A stretch of 64,000 bases of DNA from assembly GCF_905175375.1 (NCBI RefSeq), contig NZ_CAJIMS010000001.1, positions 434,001 to 498,000 on the forward strand, written 5' to 3'. Every line of letters begins with the position of its first letter. Within the stretch, counting starts at the first letter, position 1. Below are positions 26,035 to 35,067 of the stretch, in pieces. This DNA is from Chryseobacterium aquaeductus. GTDB lineage: Bacteria; Bacteroidota; Bacteroidia; Flavobacteriales; Weeksellaceae. The position numbers were made by a program, and so were the translations under genes. Below the pieces are notes generated by a model. That model made no database searches, was not told the origin of the DNA, and saw nothing but the letters and a program-made list of their open reading frames with translations.

Positions 26035-27513
26035 ATGAGTGTAGTTGCAAGACAGGGATTTAAGTATTCCATCATCGGATATATCGGTTTTCTGATCGGA
26101 ACTGTTTCCGCTATTTTTATCTTCCCGAATGATTTTGAATTTTACGGTAAACTGAGATATATTTTGCCAACCGCCGAAATGTTGGTTCCTTTTGTGGTAC
26201 TTGGAATTTCTTACTCAAATGTAAAATTTTTCCATAAAGTTGAGAAAGACGGCAAAAAACAGAATATGCTATCGTTATCATTGGTTGCTATTTGGGTCAA
26301 CTTTTGCATCTTTTCGATCGTCTTTTTTATTCTGCCCTACTTTTTTCCTCAATTTAAAGATACAGAAGCATGGAAAATCAAAGAAGTCATTCTTCCGATG
26401 ATTTTATTGCTCTCTTTTTGCACTATTTTCAACAAATATATTTCCAACTACAAAAGAATTGTGGTTTCTAATGTTTTTGATAATTTATTTCCAAAACTTG
26501 CGAATCTTGGTGCATTTTCGCTGGTGTTCTACTTTGCATTATCTCAACAGATCGCTTACGCATTTTTCTTCGGAATGTTTGCTCTGATGCTTTCGGGATA
26601 CATTTATTACACCAACCGATTAGAAAAAATAAAATTAGATTTCAGTACAGATTATTTCAAAAAAGATCAATTTTGGAAAGAATTTTCCAATTACAGTTTC
26701 TTTGGTTTTCTGGGAACATTTGGAAATTATCTTGCCATCAACAGCTTTATGATTGGTGAATTTTTAGGAATGGAAGAAAACGGAATTTACTCTGTTTTGT
26801 ATGCCTTGATTTCTTTAATTTCGATTCCACAGCTTGGTTTATTTAATATTTCTGCGCCGATTATCAGTAAAAACCTTGCAGATGGCGATATGGATGAACT
26901 CGACAGATTTCATAAAAAAACCTCACTTACATTGTACTTTTTAGGAGCCGTTTTATTTTCATGTATTATGGTCGGATTTCCTTATCTGACGCACTTTATG
27001 CCCAAGAACGGACTTCAGCTTCAGGAGTACACGCCTGTGATCTGGATATGGGGTTCTGCGGTTTTGGTAGATTTAGCAACTGGTTTTAACGGAAATATCA
27101 TTTCGCTTTCCAAATACTACCGTTTCAATATTCTGGTCATGCTTTTGTTGGCAGGATTAACGGTTGGATTAAACTTTTATTTCATCAATAATACCGACCT
27201 CAAATTAATCGGGATCGCTTTATCAACCGCCATTTCGTTAACTACTTACAATGTTATCAAAATTATTTTCAATTACGTGATGTTTAAAGTTTCACCATTG
27301 AGTATTGAGATGATTTTCGTTTCGATCATTTGCACGTTAGCGATCACGGTCGCCATTGTTTTACCGAATTTCGACAACCAATTCATCAATTTAGTATACA
27401 AACCTGCCGTTGTTCTGATCTTGATTTTCATCGGAAATCACTTTACCAAAATCTTTCCGGTAGAACAATATCTGAATATGAAATTTATAAAAAGTGTGTT
27501 GAAATTTAAGTAG
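26035..27513 (+). CDS. Polysaccharide flippase (Wzx-like, MOP superfamily)
   Basis: A 492-aa inner-membrane protein with about 12-14 hydrophobic segments, starting RQGFKYSIIGYIGFLIGTVS, the usual opening of flavobacterial lipopolysaccharide-biosynthesis transporters. It probably moves lipid-linked oligosaccharide across the inner membrane. It follows the FkbM gene by 7 nt. Its 3' end overlaps that of the convergent glycosyltransferase gene by 8 bp, with no terminator between them. No polymerase (Wzy) or sugar-nucleotide genes are nearby, so this is only a satellite of a glycan pathway. Confidence 0.9.
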   Translation: MSVVARQGFKYSIIGYIGFLIGTVSAIFIFPNDFEFYGKLRYILPTAEMLVPFVVLGISYSNVKFFHKVEKDGKKQNMLSLSLVAIWVNFCIFSIVFFILPYFFPQFKDTEAWKIKEVILPMILLLSFCTIFNKYISNYKRIVVSNVFDNLFPKLANLGAFSLVFYFALSQQIAYAFFFGMFALMLSGYIYYTNRLEKIKLDFSTDYFKKDQFWKEFSNYSFFGFLGTFGNYLAINSFMIGEFLGMEENGIYSVLYALISLISIPQLGLFNISAPIISKNLADGDMDELDRFHKKTSLTLYFLGAVLFSCIMVGFPYLTHFMPKNGLQLQEYTPVIWIWGSAVLVDLATGFNGNIISLSKYYRFNILVMLLLAGLTVGLNFYFINNTDLKLIGIALSTAISLTTYNVIKIIFNYVMFKVSPLSIEMIFVSIICTLAITVAIVLPNFDNQFINLVYKPAVVLILIFIGNHFTKIFPVEQYLNMKFIKSVLKFK

Positions 27514-28552
27514 AAATCAACTGATTGAGAAGCAATTCTGAATCTTTCTGAATTTTTTCTTTACTAAAATCTTTTTGAAAATCGTATTGAAAGTTTTTCA
27601 GTTTTAAAAACTGCTTAATTATATTTTCTTCTTCAGGAATGATAAATTCAAGTTTTGACGAATAATTTTCAGGAAAGACTGCAGGTTTACCATATTTGAT
27701 GGCGTCGCCTAAATTTCCGGTCATTTTTGTTTTACCATAGATTTCTTTATTGCTGAAAAATTCTGTTTCCTGCTGAATCGGACACCAAAGAACATCTGCT
27801 TTCTTCATCCACTCATCAAAAATTTTAGCAGAAACTCTTTCCGAAAAATAATTGATCGTAATATTTTTGTCGACGATTTTTGACAAATTTTCAAGTTCCT
27901 TTAGTTCATTACCTTTTGCTTTACCTAAAAATATAAAACTCATATTTTCCTGAACTTTCAAATTTTGAATAATTTTAAAAACATGCTCATAATCTCTCCT
28001 TTTCTGAGAAACTCCGCCAGGAATAACGATTGTAAGAACTTCACTTTTAAAGTTATCAAAAGATTTTGTGTAAAAAAGAGGTAGAAATTTAAACCTGACA
28101 GATGATAATTCCTGATCCAGAACTAAAAGATTTTTGGCTCTTCCGTATGTTTTATTGGTGTAGAAAAGACCTTCTTTCCACCACAACTTCAGACGGTAAA
28201 CCAAATCATTTTTAAATACATTTTTTATTAAATCTAATTTTGAAATTTCTGAGAAATTCAAATTATGAACAATGATTGAAGTATTATATTTTTTACAAAT
28301 ATTAAAAAATGTGTTGAAGTAACGGTGAACAGTTCCGATGATAACCAAATCATATTTTTTACCCGACAATTGATCTAAAATCATTGAAGAATCTGACACA
28401 TGAACAAGATTTCCGTAGTCATTGAGTTGATTTTTAATTTTTTCTGAAAAATAGTAATCCACAGAAAATTGTTTGGAATCATGCATTAAATGCATAAAAT
28501 CCTGTGCAATTTCAGCGTGGGTATCGATTTCGATGTAGGCTATTTTTTTCAT
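27506..28552 (-). CDS. Putative glycosyltransferase (GT-B-like)
   Basis: A 348-aa protein, probably cytoplasmic, resembling GT-B-fold glycosyltransferases of surface-glycan loci. Support is moderate: it has the alternating Rossmann-like segments IAYIEIDTHAEI, YDLVIIGTVHRYF and LTIVIPGGVSQKRRDYEHV, then a C-terminal donor-site-like part ADVLWCPIQQETEF and GDAIKYGKPAVFPENY. No conserved EX7E motif is obvious. ATG 28552 (MKKIAYIEID) was preferred over an upstream in-frame start. It is convergent with the flippase and precedes nothing else on its strand until the GT2 gene upstream. Confidence 0.65.
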   Translation of the reverse strand: MKKIAYIEIDTHAEIAQDFMHLMHDSKQFSVDYYFSEKIKNQLNDYGNLVHVSDSSMILDQLSGKKYDLVIIGTVHRYFNTFFNICKKYNTSIIVHNLNFSEISKLDLIKNVFKNDLVYRLKLWWKEGLFYTNKTYGRAKNLLVLDQELSSVRFKFLPLFYTKSFDNFKSEVLTIVIPGGVSQKRRDYEHVFKIIQNLKVQENMSFIFLGKAKGNELKELENLSKIVDKNITINYFSERVSAKIFDEWMKKADVLWCPIQQETEFFSNKEIYGKTKMTGNLGDAIKYGKPAVFPENYSSKLEFIIPEEENIIKQFLKLKNFQYDFQKDFSKEKIQKDSELLLNQLIST

Positions 28553-28699
28553 TATTTTTAAATACTTTGCCAAGTAATTTAATCATTTATTTTGTCATTC
28601 TGTAGTTCAAATTTTCTTGTGAGATTTGTAACAAATAATTATAAATAGATTCCTACGGAAAGACAAACTTTATGTCTTTAAAAGTTAAAATAATGAATA

Positions 28700-29554
28700 T
28701 TATATTTTAAACCATTTCTTTTTAAACATATTCCAACGTTGTTCATTAATCACTTTCTTTTCGTCTTTTGAAATTTTCAACTCAAGATTCTGAGATCTGC
28801 ATTTTTCATAAGAGCTGATAATCTGAAAAAGAAAAGATGGCGACTTCAATTTCATCACTTCTTTTGCAGCTGCGACATACGTGAGAAATCGATTTAATCC
28901 TAAAAAATAGAAATATCTACCGTAATAATCTGCAGATTTCATGGTATAATCTGCACCTTTTACTTTGATCAGTTTCACTTGCAATTCAGGTAAAACAACT
29001 TCTTCCCAACCCAAATTTTTAAGCAAAATAGAATCAATATTATCCCAGCCTAAAGTTTCTCTTAAACCTCCAATATCAAGAAAACATTCCTTTCTGTAGG
29101 CTTTCATCGGACCACGAACATGATGTTTATTGGAATTGCCTTCATAGATCCAATTTCCGTCTTTTTCAATATAAAGCAAGCCACCAACTAATCCATATTT
29201 GGGGTTATTGGTAAAGGCTTTTTCGATTTCAGAAAGATAATTATCATTCAGAATAATATCTGCATCAAACTTACAAATCACTTCAAAATTATCAATATTC
29301 TGAGTTTTCAGACCATTTTTAAAAGCATTAACAACTTTAGAACCCGGTTGATGAGCAGATTTTTCAAGATCAATGGTTTCAAAACGACTGTCTACATCAG
29401 TATATTTCTTGATGACTTCAGAAGTTTTATCTGTAGAACCGTCGTTCACAACAACTACTTTAAAATCTCTAAAACACTGTTGCAGTAAAGAATTTAAAGT
29501 AAATGACAGATGATCCTGTTCGTTGTGCGCGGGAATGATGATTAAAAATTTCAA
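28700..29554 (-). CDS. Glycosyltransferase family 2
   Basis: A 284-aa GT-A-type glycosyltransferase. FLIIIPAHNEQDHLSFTLNS is the family-2 opening. VVVVNDGSTDKTSEVI binds the nucleotide, and the metal-binding acidic motif is in ICKFDADIIL. The acceptor-side block GGLRETLGWDNIDSILL follows. No membrane segment is evident. The start appears to be TTG 29554 (gives MKFLIIIPAHN); no in-frame ATG is available at that position. The aspA gene lies upstream on the same strand, 27 nt away, though metabolic linkage is unlikely. Confidence 0.9.
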   Translation of the reverse strand: MKFLIIIPAHNEQDHLSFTLNSLLQQCFRDFKVVVVNDGSTDKTSEVIKKYTDVDSRFETIDLEKSAHQPGSKVVNAFKNGLKTQNIDNFEVICKFDADIILNDNYLSEIEKAFTNNPKYGLVGGLLYIEKDGNWIYEGNSNKHHVRGPMKAYRKECFLDIGGLRETLGWDNIDSILLKNLGWEEVVLPELQVKLIKVKGADYTMKSADYYGRYFYFLGLNRFLTYVAAAKEVMKLKSPSFLFQIISSYEKCRSQNLELKISKDEKKVINEQRWNMFKKKWFKI

Positions 29555-29581
29555 ATTATAGTAAAGTTTAAAAAATATAGA

Positions 29582-30982
29582 TTACAAATTATGCGGTTTC
29601 AGCATATTTCTAGGATCCAGAATTTCGTCTAATTGTTCTTGTGAAAGCAGATTTTTTTCCAACACCAAATTGTAGACACTTTTTCCGGTTGCCAGAGCTT
29701 CCTTTGCTATTTCTGTGGATTGTTTGTAGCCGATGTATGGATTTAAAGCGGTTACAATTCCGATGCTGTGTTTTACCATATTGAGACAAACTTCTTTATT
29801 GGCGGTAATTCCCACAATACATTTTTCACGAAGCGTATCGAGTGCGTTACAAAGAAAATGAATATTTTCCATAATTGCATGAGAAAGAACGGGTTCCATC
29901 ACATTCAATTGTAACTGTCCCGCCTCTGCGGCAAAAGTAACCGTCAAATCATTTCCGATTACTTTAAAACAAACTTGATTTACGACTTCCGGAATCACAG
30001 GATTTACTTTTCCAGGCATAATAGAAGATCCGGGCTGCATCGGAGGTAAATTTATTTCAGATAAACCTGCTCTTGGACCCGAAGATAGCAATCTTAAATC
30101 ATTACATATTTTTGACAATTTCAAAGCAAGACGTTTCATAGCTGAAGAATAGATCACGTACGAGCCTGTATCAGGAGTAGCTTCCACCAAATCCGGAGCA
30201 GAAACTACAGGATAACCCGTGATTTCGGCTAAATTTTTAGCACAAAGTATCGCATAACCAACCGGAGCGTTGATTCCTGTTCCGATGGCCGTTGCACCCA
30301 TGTTGACCTCAACAAATAAATTTGCGTTGTTGTTTAATTTGGAAATATCTTCTTCCAATGTTGCAGCAAATGCCTCAAACTCCTGTCCCATCGTCATAGG
30401 AACAGCATCCTGAAGCTGAGTTCTTCCCATTTTAATGACGTCCTGAAACTCCACGCCTTTTGCACGGAAGGCTTCAACGATTTTCTTTAGTTTTTCAACC
30501 AAAGTTTCATTCATTTGTAACAATCCCATTTTGATCGCTGTCGGATAAGCGTCGTTAGTCGACTGCGAGAGATTGATATGATCGTTGGGTGAACAGAATT
30601 CGTATTCACCTTTATTTTTACCTAATTTTTCTAAAACTCTGTTGGCAATTACTTCGTTGGCATTCATATTAATAGAAGTTCCTGCCCCACCCTGAATCAT
30701 GTCAACAGGAAATTCACTGTGGAACAAACCTCCAATCAATTCATCGCAGGTTTCGGCAATTTTGAAATATAAATCCTGATCTAGTAAACCTAGTTCATAA
30801 TTGGTTTTTGCAGCAGCCTTTTTCACGAATGCCAAACCTTTTATAAATTCAGAATAAGACGAAAGCAGTTGTCCAGATATTTTGAAATTATCAATCGCTC
30901 TTTGCGTCTGAACTCCATAGTAAGCGTTAATCGGAACATTCAAAACTCCTAACAAATCACTTTCCTGTCTGAAATTTTCCAT
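29582..30982 (-). CDS. aspA: Aspartate ammonia-lyase
   Basis: Cytoplasmic enzyme that deaminates L-aspartate to fumarate and ammonia. The fumarase/aspartase signature GSSIMPGKVNP is present with the catalytic-loop Ser. The 466 aa fit AspA, as do the opening LGVLNVPINAYYGVQTQRA and the block GRTQLQDAVPMTMGQEF. Fumarate hydratase class II is the main alternative; the VPINAYYG opening and KxGRTxLQDAVP block speak for aspartase. It has no terminator of its own in view before the GT2 gene. Confidence 0.93.
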   Translation of the reverse strand: MENFRQESDLLGVLNVPINAYYGVQTQRAIDNFKISGQLLSSYSEFIKGLAFVKKAAAKTNYELGLLDQDLYFKIAETCDELIGGLFHSEFPVDMIQGGAGTSINMNANEVIANRVLEKLGKNKGEYEFCSPNDHINLSQSTNDAYPTAIKMGLLQMNETLVEKLKKIVEAFRAKGVEFQDVIKMGRTQLQDAVPMTMGQEFEAFAATLEEDISKLNNNANLFVEVNMGATAIGTGINAPVGYAILCAKNLAEITGYPVVSAPDLVEATPDTGSYVIYSSAMKRLALKLSKICNDLRLLSSGPRAGLSEINLPPMQPGSSIMPGKVNPVIPEVVNQVCFKVIGNDLTVTFAAEAGQLQLNVMEPVLSHAIMENIHFLCNALDTLREKCIVGITANKEVCLNMVKHSIGIVTALNPYIGYKQSTEIAKEALATGKSVYNLVLEKNLLSQEQLDEILDPRNMLKPHNL

Positions 30983-31021
30983 TAAAATATTTTTTTAACA
31001 GTTTAATAATTTAAATGATAA

Positions 31022-31047
31022 AAAACGCACCGTAGAAGATGCGTTTT
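31022..31047 (-). terminator. Intrinsic terminator of the amidase gene
   Basis: An 8-bp stem AAAACGCA/TGCGTTTT with a 10-nt loop, directly past the amidase stop and before aspA. Confidence 0.82.
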
Positions 31048-31051
31048 AATT

Positions 31052-32077
31052 TTATTTTGTCGGATATTTTTGATTGAGTGCCTGCAAAATCGCCCAAGTT
31101 TCAGCATCAACGATACCGTTATAAATTTGGGGTCTGAAATGATACTGCAATGCTTCTACTGTTTTTTTCGTTGCGTCATCCCATTTTCCGTTTGGTAAAA
31201 TATCGTAACCAAATTTTTGTAAAGCGGTCTGTACGACGAAGATAAATGAAGGCTCGTTGTATCGTGTCGCAATATCGGCTTCCGCTAAAGACATAAAATT
31301 TTGTTTTGCCATCTCATCATACCACATCCCGATCTGATATTCGTCGTATAGTTTTTTCCAAGGGAAAAGTGGTCCGGGATCCTGTTTTCTTGTCGGAGCA
31401 ATATCTGAATGTGCCAATACATTGGTTGCCGGAATATTATATCTGATCACAATATCTTTTGCCAAAGCGGCTACTTTCTTTACTTGTTCGTCACTGAAAG
31501 GTTCAAAAACTTTCAATCCAGCTGCATCAGCTTTATATCCTAAATTCACGATTTCTATTCCGATTGAGGTATCGTTAAGGTTTTTATCTGTTCGCCAAGC
31601 ACTTATACCTGCATGATACGAACGTTTGTTTTCGTCTACCAATTGATAAATCTCGTTATCACCCAGATTATTCACCAGATAATGTGCACTTACCGACTGT
31701 TGAGTAAGAACTTCAATCGATTTATCATCCGGTAAAACTGTGTAGTGTAAAATCAGATATTTTTGTCTGAAATTTTGTGCAATTGCAGGAAAATGAGTTT
31801 TCACGACTTTGTAGCCAGCCGGTTTTGCAGATACGATAGAACCATAACTTGCCGTATTATCATTTTTGGTAATGTCTGCAATATTTGTTCTGAAAAATTC
31901 TACACCGTGTTCGGTTTCAACGTCCGCTTTATTTTTAACTAAATTTTGAGAGCCAACGCCAGTTTTTGTTTGTGATACGGGACTTCTAGGCTTGTAGGTA
32001 CTTTTCTTTACATTTTTTTGCGAAGTACACGAAAAAACGAAAATACTTAAGCCGATGATATATAATGTTTTACGCAT
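31052..32077 (-). CDS. N-acetylmuramoyl-L-alanine amidase (lipoprotein, AmpD-like)
   Basis: A 341-aa cell-wall amidase of the amidase_2 family, which cleaves between muramic acid and the stem peptide. ATG 32077 starts a lipoprotein signal peptide with lipobox FVFSC. Zinc-ligand motifs are LILHYTVLPDD (first His), YHAGISAW and VLAHSDIAPTRKQDPGP (His/Asp). A C-terminal segment from FGYDILPNGKWDDATKK has the shape of a peptidoglycan-binding domain. The longer frame to 32119 is not needed. It is likely in the periplasm or on the outer membrane, acting in wall recycling. Confidence 0.92.
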   Translation of the reverse strand: MRKTLYIIGLSIFVFSCTSQKNVKKSTYKPRSPVSQTKTGVGSQNLVKNKADVETEHGVEFFRTNIADITKNDNTASYGSIVSAKPAGYKVVKTHFPAIAQNFRQKYLILHYTVLPDDKSIEVLTQQSVSAHYLVNNLGDNEIYQLVDENKRSYHAGISAWRTDKNLNDTSIGIEIVNLGYKADAAGLKVFEPFSDEQVKKVAALAKDIVIRYNIPATNVLAHSDIAPTRKQDPGPLFPWKKLYDEYQIGMWYDEMAKQNFMSLAEADIATRYNEPSFIFVVQTALQKFGYDILPNGKWDDATKKTVEALQYHFRPQIYNGIVDAETWAILQALNQKYPTK

Positions 32078-32136
32078 TAGTTTAAATTTTTGGTAGTTTA
32101 TCAGCTCAAAAATACACAATTTTTTTGTTAAAATTA

Positions 32137-32168
32137 TTTGGTAAATAAAGAAATCTATTCTATATTTG
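32137..32168 (+). promoter_or_regulatory. Promoter of the tRNA operon
   Basis: TTTG (32137-32140), 20-nt spacer, TATATTTG (32161-32168), 45 nt before tRNA-Ser. A strong consensus match. Confidence 0.75.
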
Positions 32169-32213
32169 CACTCGCAATAACGGAAGAGCGATCATTACAA
32201 AAACGTTATAAAA

Positions 32214-32300
32214 GGAGAGTTGCCTGAGAGGCCGAAAGGACATGTTTGCTAAACATGCGTACTGGAAACGGTACCAAGGGTTCGAATCCCTTACTCTCCG
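32214..32300 (+). tRNA. tRNA-Ser (GCT)
   Basis: Acceptor arms GGAGAGT/ACTCTCC pair fully with discriminator G. The anticodon loop TTGCTAA is flanked by CATGT/ACATG, giving anticodon GCT (32248-32250). A long variable arm and GGTTCGAATCC T-arm identify it as tRNA-Ser. CCA is not encoded. Confidence 0.97.
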
Positions 32301-32314
32301 CAGCAAGAAAAATT

Positions 32315-32389
32315 CGGGGCGTAGCGTAGTCCGGTCATCGCGCCTGGTTTGGGACCAGGAGGTCGCAGGTTCGAATCCTGCCGCCCCGA
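32315..32389 (+). tRNA. tRNA-Pro (TGG)
   Basis: Acceptor CGGGGCG/CGCCCCG and discriminator A. The anticodon stem CCTGG/CCAGG encloses TTTGGGA, anticodon TGG (32350-32352). The T-arm contains GGTTCGAATCC. CCA is not encoded. Second gene of the three-tRNA operon. Confidence 0.97.
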
Positions 32390-32420
32390 CTGTTTTAGTA
32401 ATTTTCTCAAAATTACAAAT

Positions 32421-32494
32421 GGGTGCGTAGCTCAGCTGGATAGAGCATCTGCCTTCTAAGCAGACGGTCCCAGGTTCGAATCCTGGCGCGCTCA
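32421..32494 (+). tRNA. tRNA-Arg (TCT)
   Basis: Acceptor GGGTGCG/CGCGCTC (with a G-T and a T-G wobble) and discriminator A. The anticodon stem TCTGC/GCAGA encloses CTTCTAA, anticodon TCT (32455-32457). CCA is not encoded. Last gene of the operon. Confidence 0.97.
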
Positions 32495-32496
32495 CG

Positions 32497-32531
32497 AAAA
32501 AAGAGAAATCAATATTTGGTTTCTCTTTTTT
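32497..32531 (+). terminator. Intrinsic terminator of the tRNA operon
   Basis: A 12-bp stem AAAAAAGAGAAA/TTTCTCTTTTTT directly after tRNA-Arg, with a continuing T-run. It may also serve the convergent gene at 32542. Confidence 0.88.
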
Positions 32532-32541
32532 TTATTAGATA

Positions 32542-33051
32542 TTATTTGAGAAAAACAATTGGAGAATAATTATTATCAAACGTCCTTAAAACATTAGAAA
32601 TCCCATTCTTTTTTTTCGCAGATTGAACCCAACCGAAATCGAAACTTTGCAAGCCCTCAGATTCATCATCCGCAACAATTGAACTTCTGAAAATACATTT
32701 ATTATTTTTGTAAAGTAATATCTGGTTTTGAGCTGTTGCGATGTCAGAACCTGTATAAGTAAATTTTATAGTAAGAAATTTTTCAATTAAAGCTGGGTCA
32801 CTTGTTGTAAAAACCTTTCCATATCTGAAATCATCAGAAACATCATTCCTGTCGTTAATAATGTAAATTAATTTATATTCGTTGTAAGTGGTTACTTTTA
32901 ATCTTTTTCCTAAAGTGAAAACATCATTTTTTTTCAAATGATCAAATGTGGAATTTGCCGCATACTTACTTTCATCGAAAATAACAGGAAATTTTATGAA
33001 ATATAAGATTAATGATAAGATTGCAAAGGCAAAGAATAATTTGATTTTCAT
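32542..33051 (-). CDS. Hypothetical protein with N-terminal membrane anchor
   Basis: I do not recognise this 169-aa protein. The N-terminus (KIKLFFAFAILSLILYFI) is a signal anchor or uncleaved signal peptide. The rest is soluble, with beta-type segments such as YKLIYIINDRNDV and CIFRSSIVADDESEG; it is probably periplasmic. Two short repeats of charged surface residues are seen but no known catalytic motif. It starts 55 nt after the SH3 gene stop on the same strand, so the two may be co-transcribed. Confidence 0.7.
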   Translation of the reverse strand: MKIKLFFAFAILSLILYFIKFPVIFDESKYAANSTFDHLKKNDVFTLGKRLKVTTYNEYKLIYIINDRNDVSDDFRYGKVFTTSDPALIEKFLTIKFTYTGSDIATAQNQILLYKNNKCIFRSSIVADDESEGLQSFDFGWVQSAKKKNGISNVLRTFDNNYSPIVFLK

Positions 33052-33106
33052 AATTACAATATAAAACCACCGTAAATATACACTGGTTTTATATTGATGT
33101 TGAAAT

Positions 33107-33943
33107 TTATTTTATTTTGTACGAACTTCCGTTCCATAGATAAGTTTTAGACAAACGCTTTACTTTTTCTTTATCATTTTCATCCTTTTCCATTTCTTCC
33201 ATTTTAAAAATGAAAGCGTTTGGCATTCCGCCCTTATCGTTAGGGAAAATAAATTCTTCACTATGATGATAAATATCCGCATCACCGACGTTCATCAACT
33301 GCGGAAGAGCAATCAGTTTTTTATCTTTAAACAAGACATATTGGTCGTAACCAGCAATTCCGCAAGCTTCACCAGAAACGGAAGCTTTTAAAGTAAAATC
33401 TACATTCTGGAGCTTGTGATTGCTTTCGGTAATGAAAGTTCCATAGCTTAAACTTTCGCCAGATCCGGTCTCAAACGAAATTTCGTCAATCAATCTATTC
33501 TTCTCAAGCACTTTTATACCCGCTAAATTCTGTTTGTACGTTTGCTTGAATTTCTCGTCTTTTTTATCAACCGTTTTTGAAATTCCGAAAAGAAAATCGT
33601 AGCCGTTTTTATTGATGGTTCCGATCGCCAAATTTCCTCCCCAAATGTAGCCTTCAGAAGTTTTATTATCTTTTTGATAGGATATTTTGTACCAATTTGC
33701 ACTTCTTTCTCCCAACATTAATATTTTTTCGTTTTTCTGAAGAATCAAAATTGAATGATTGGTTTTTAAAGAATCAAGAATTTGAGAATCTGTGTTTGGT
33801 AATGCTCTCACTCTCGTATAATCTGTGAAAATTTTCTGCGTTTTATTTTCCTCAAAACTGAAAACTCCATTGGCATAAATTTCCTCTTGGGCAGAGAAAA
33901 TCTGGATCATGAATACTGCGAAGAGAACAAATATAGATTTCAT
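33107..33943 (-). CDS. Exported SH3-domain-like protein
   Basis: A 278-aa protein with a cleavable signal peptide ending in FSAQ. Residues about 40-100 (YTRVRALPNTDSQILDSLK through WYKISYQ and GYIWGGNLAI) match a bacterial SH3 domain, a fold that binds peptidoglycan or other surface ligands. The remaining 170 residues form an unrecognised domain containing EACGIAGYDQYVLFKD. It starts 13 nt after prmA ends, so it is probably co-transcribed with prmA. No enzymatic motif was found. Confidence 0.75.
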   Translation of the reverse strand: MKSIFVLFAVFMIQIFSAQEEIYANGVFSFEENKTQKIFTDYTRVRALPNTDSQILDSLKTNHSILILQKNEKILMLGERSANWYKISYQKDNKTSEGYIWGGNLAIGTINKNGYDFLFGISKTVDKKDEKFKQTYKQNLAGIKVLEKNRLIDEISFETGSGESLSYGTFITESNHKLQNVDFTLKASVSGEACGIAGYDQYVLFKDKKLIALPQLMNVGDADIYHHSEEFIFPNDKGGMPNAFIFKMEEMEKDENDKEKVKRLSKTYLWNGSSYKIK

Positions 33944-33956
33944 AATGGCTTTGGAT

Positions 33957-34787
33957 TTAGTTTTTTTCTAAAAGCAAACTTACCCATTCTTCACGTTGTA
34001 ATTTCTTTTTCAGCTCCAAATTATTCTCATTACAAACTTCAAGAATATCATCTACATCAAAGAAACATAATCCTGAAAGCAGTAATTTCCCACCATCATT
34101 CAAGACAGAAACATAGGTTGGAATATCTGAGATTAAAATATTTCTGTTGATATTGGCTAAAATAATATCGTAATTTTCTTTTCCTAAATTTTCTGCTGTT
34201 CCCAACTCAATATCTAACTCTACACTGTTTCTTACTGCATTTTCTTTTGAATTTTCCACAGACCATTCGTCAATGTCAATCGCTTTAGTTTCTCCCGCTC
34301 CGATTTGTTTTGCATAAATTGCCAATACCGAAGTTCCGCAACCCATATCCAAAACTTTTTTTCCGTTAAAATCAAGATCCATCATTTGCTGAATCATCAA
34401 ATGCGTGGTCGGATGATGACCTGTTCCGAAAGACATTTTGGGCTGAATCACAATTTCATGCATTCCGGCAACTGATTCGTGAAATTCTGCTCTTATCAAG
34501 ACTTTATCGTCGATATTTATAGGCTCAAAATTCTTTTCCCACTCTTCATTCCAGTTGATGTTGGGCATTTCTGTGAAAGTATATTCAATTTTCACCTCTT
34601 CATTCTGAAAAAGCGGCAGAGATTTCAAATCGTCTTCATTAAATAAATCTGTCTGAATGTATCCTAAAATACCTTCATGTTCCTCCGTAAAACTGTCGAA
34701 ACCTATCTCAATAAGTTCGGCCATTAGTATATCGCTCCAAGGCTGAAGCGGAGAAATTTTGAAATCGAATTCTAGATAATTTTGCAT
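33957..34787 (-). CDS. prmA: Ribosomal protein L11 methyltransferase
   Basis: Cytoplasmic SAM-dependent enzyme that trimethylates ribosomal protein L11. The 276-aa protein has a substrate-recognition N-domain and the catalytic motif VLDMGCGTSVLAIYA near residue 143. The post-motif NIN(R) block is in DIILANINRNIL, and the FGTGHHPTTHLM segment is diagnostic of PrmA. ATG 34787 was chosen over an upstream start because the promoter lies at 34803-34837. Confidence 0.95.
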   Translation of the reverse strand: MQNYLEFDFKISPLQPWSDILMAELIEIGFDSFTEEHEGILGYIQTDLFNEDDLKSLPLFQNEEVKIEYTFTEMPNINWNEEWEKNFEPINIDDKVLIRAEFHESVAGMHEIVIQPKMSFGTGHHPTTHLMIQQMMDLDFNGKKVLDMGCGTSVLAIYAKQIGAGETKAIDIDEWSVENSKENAVRNSVELDIELGTAENLGKENYDIILANINRNILISDIPTYVSVLNDGGKLLLSGLCFFDVDDILEVCNENNLELKKKLQREEWVSLLLEKN

Positions 34788-34802
34788 GTGAATAATTTGA
34801 TG

Positions 34803-34837
34803 CAAAAATAGTTAATTTAAAAATTAGAGTTTACAAA
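34803..34837 (-). promoter_or_regulatory. Promoter of prmA
   Basis: Minus strand TTTG (34837-34834), 23-nt spacer, TATTTTTG (34810-34803), 16 bp before the ATG. Supports the chosen start. Confidence 0.65.
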
Positions 34838-34921
34838 ATTGGATAATTTAACCATTAAGAATAAATGAAGTTCCTGAAAAATTTTAAGTTTTGACTAAAG
34901 CAAATTTTACGATGCAAAAAA

Positions 34922-34939
34922 AGCGGACTAAAGTCCGCT
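34922..34939 (-). terminator. Intrinsic terminator of the SDR gene
   Basis: An 8-bp stem AGCGGACT/AGTCCGCT (inner pair opened to form a 4-nt loop) with an A-run before it on the plus strand, giving the U-run on the minus transcript. It lies about 130 nt past the SDR stop, with nothing recognised between. Confidence 0.8.
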
Positions 34940-35067
34940 CTTATTGTTTTATCACTAGTGGTATTTAAATGCATGTGTTTAACTACCCGTCTTTTTGTTT
35001 CACAAAAATCCAACCCTTCAGAGAAGTGGAATTTTAGCAAATCTAGTACTAATTTCTAAATTCTCAA

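Noticed and set aside
29582..30982. Class II fumarate hydratase instead of aspartase
   Set aside because: The opening LGVLNVPINAYYG and block GRTQLQDAVPM resemble aspartase more; the GSSIMPGKVNP signature is shared and not decisive. Left at high but not full confidence.
32160..32495. Open frame antisense to the tRNA genes, giving a peptide with GFEPGTVCLEGRCS and GFEPATSWSQ
   Set aside because: This is the familiar artefact of reading tRNA T-arms (GGTTCGAATCC) on the reverse strand; three clear tRNAs occupy the region.
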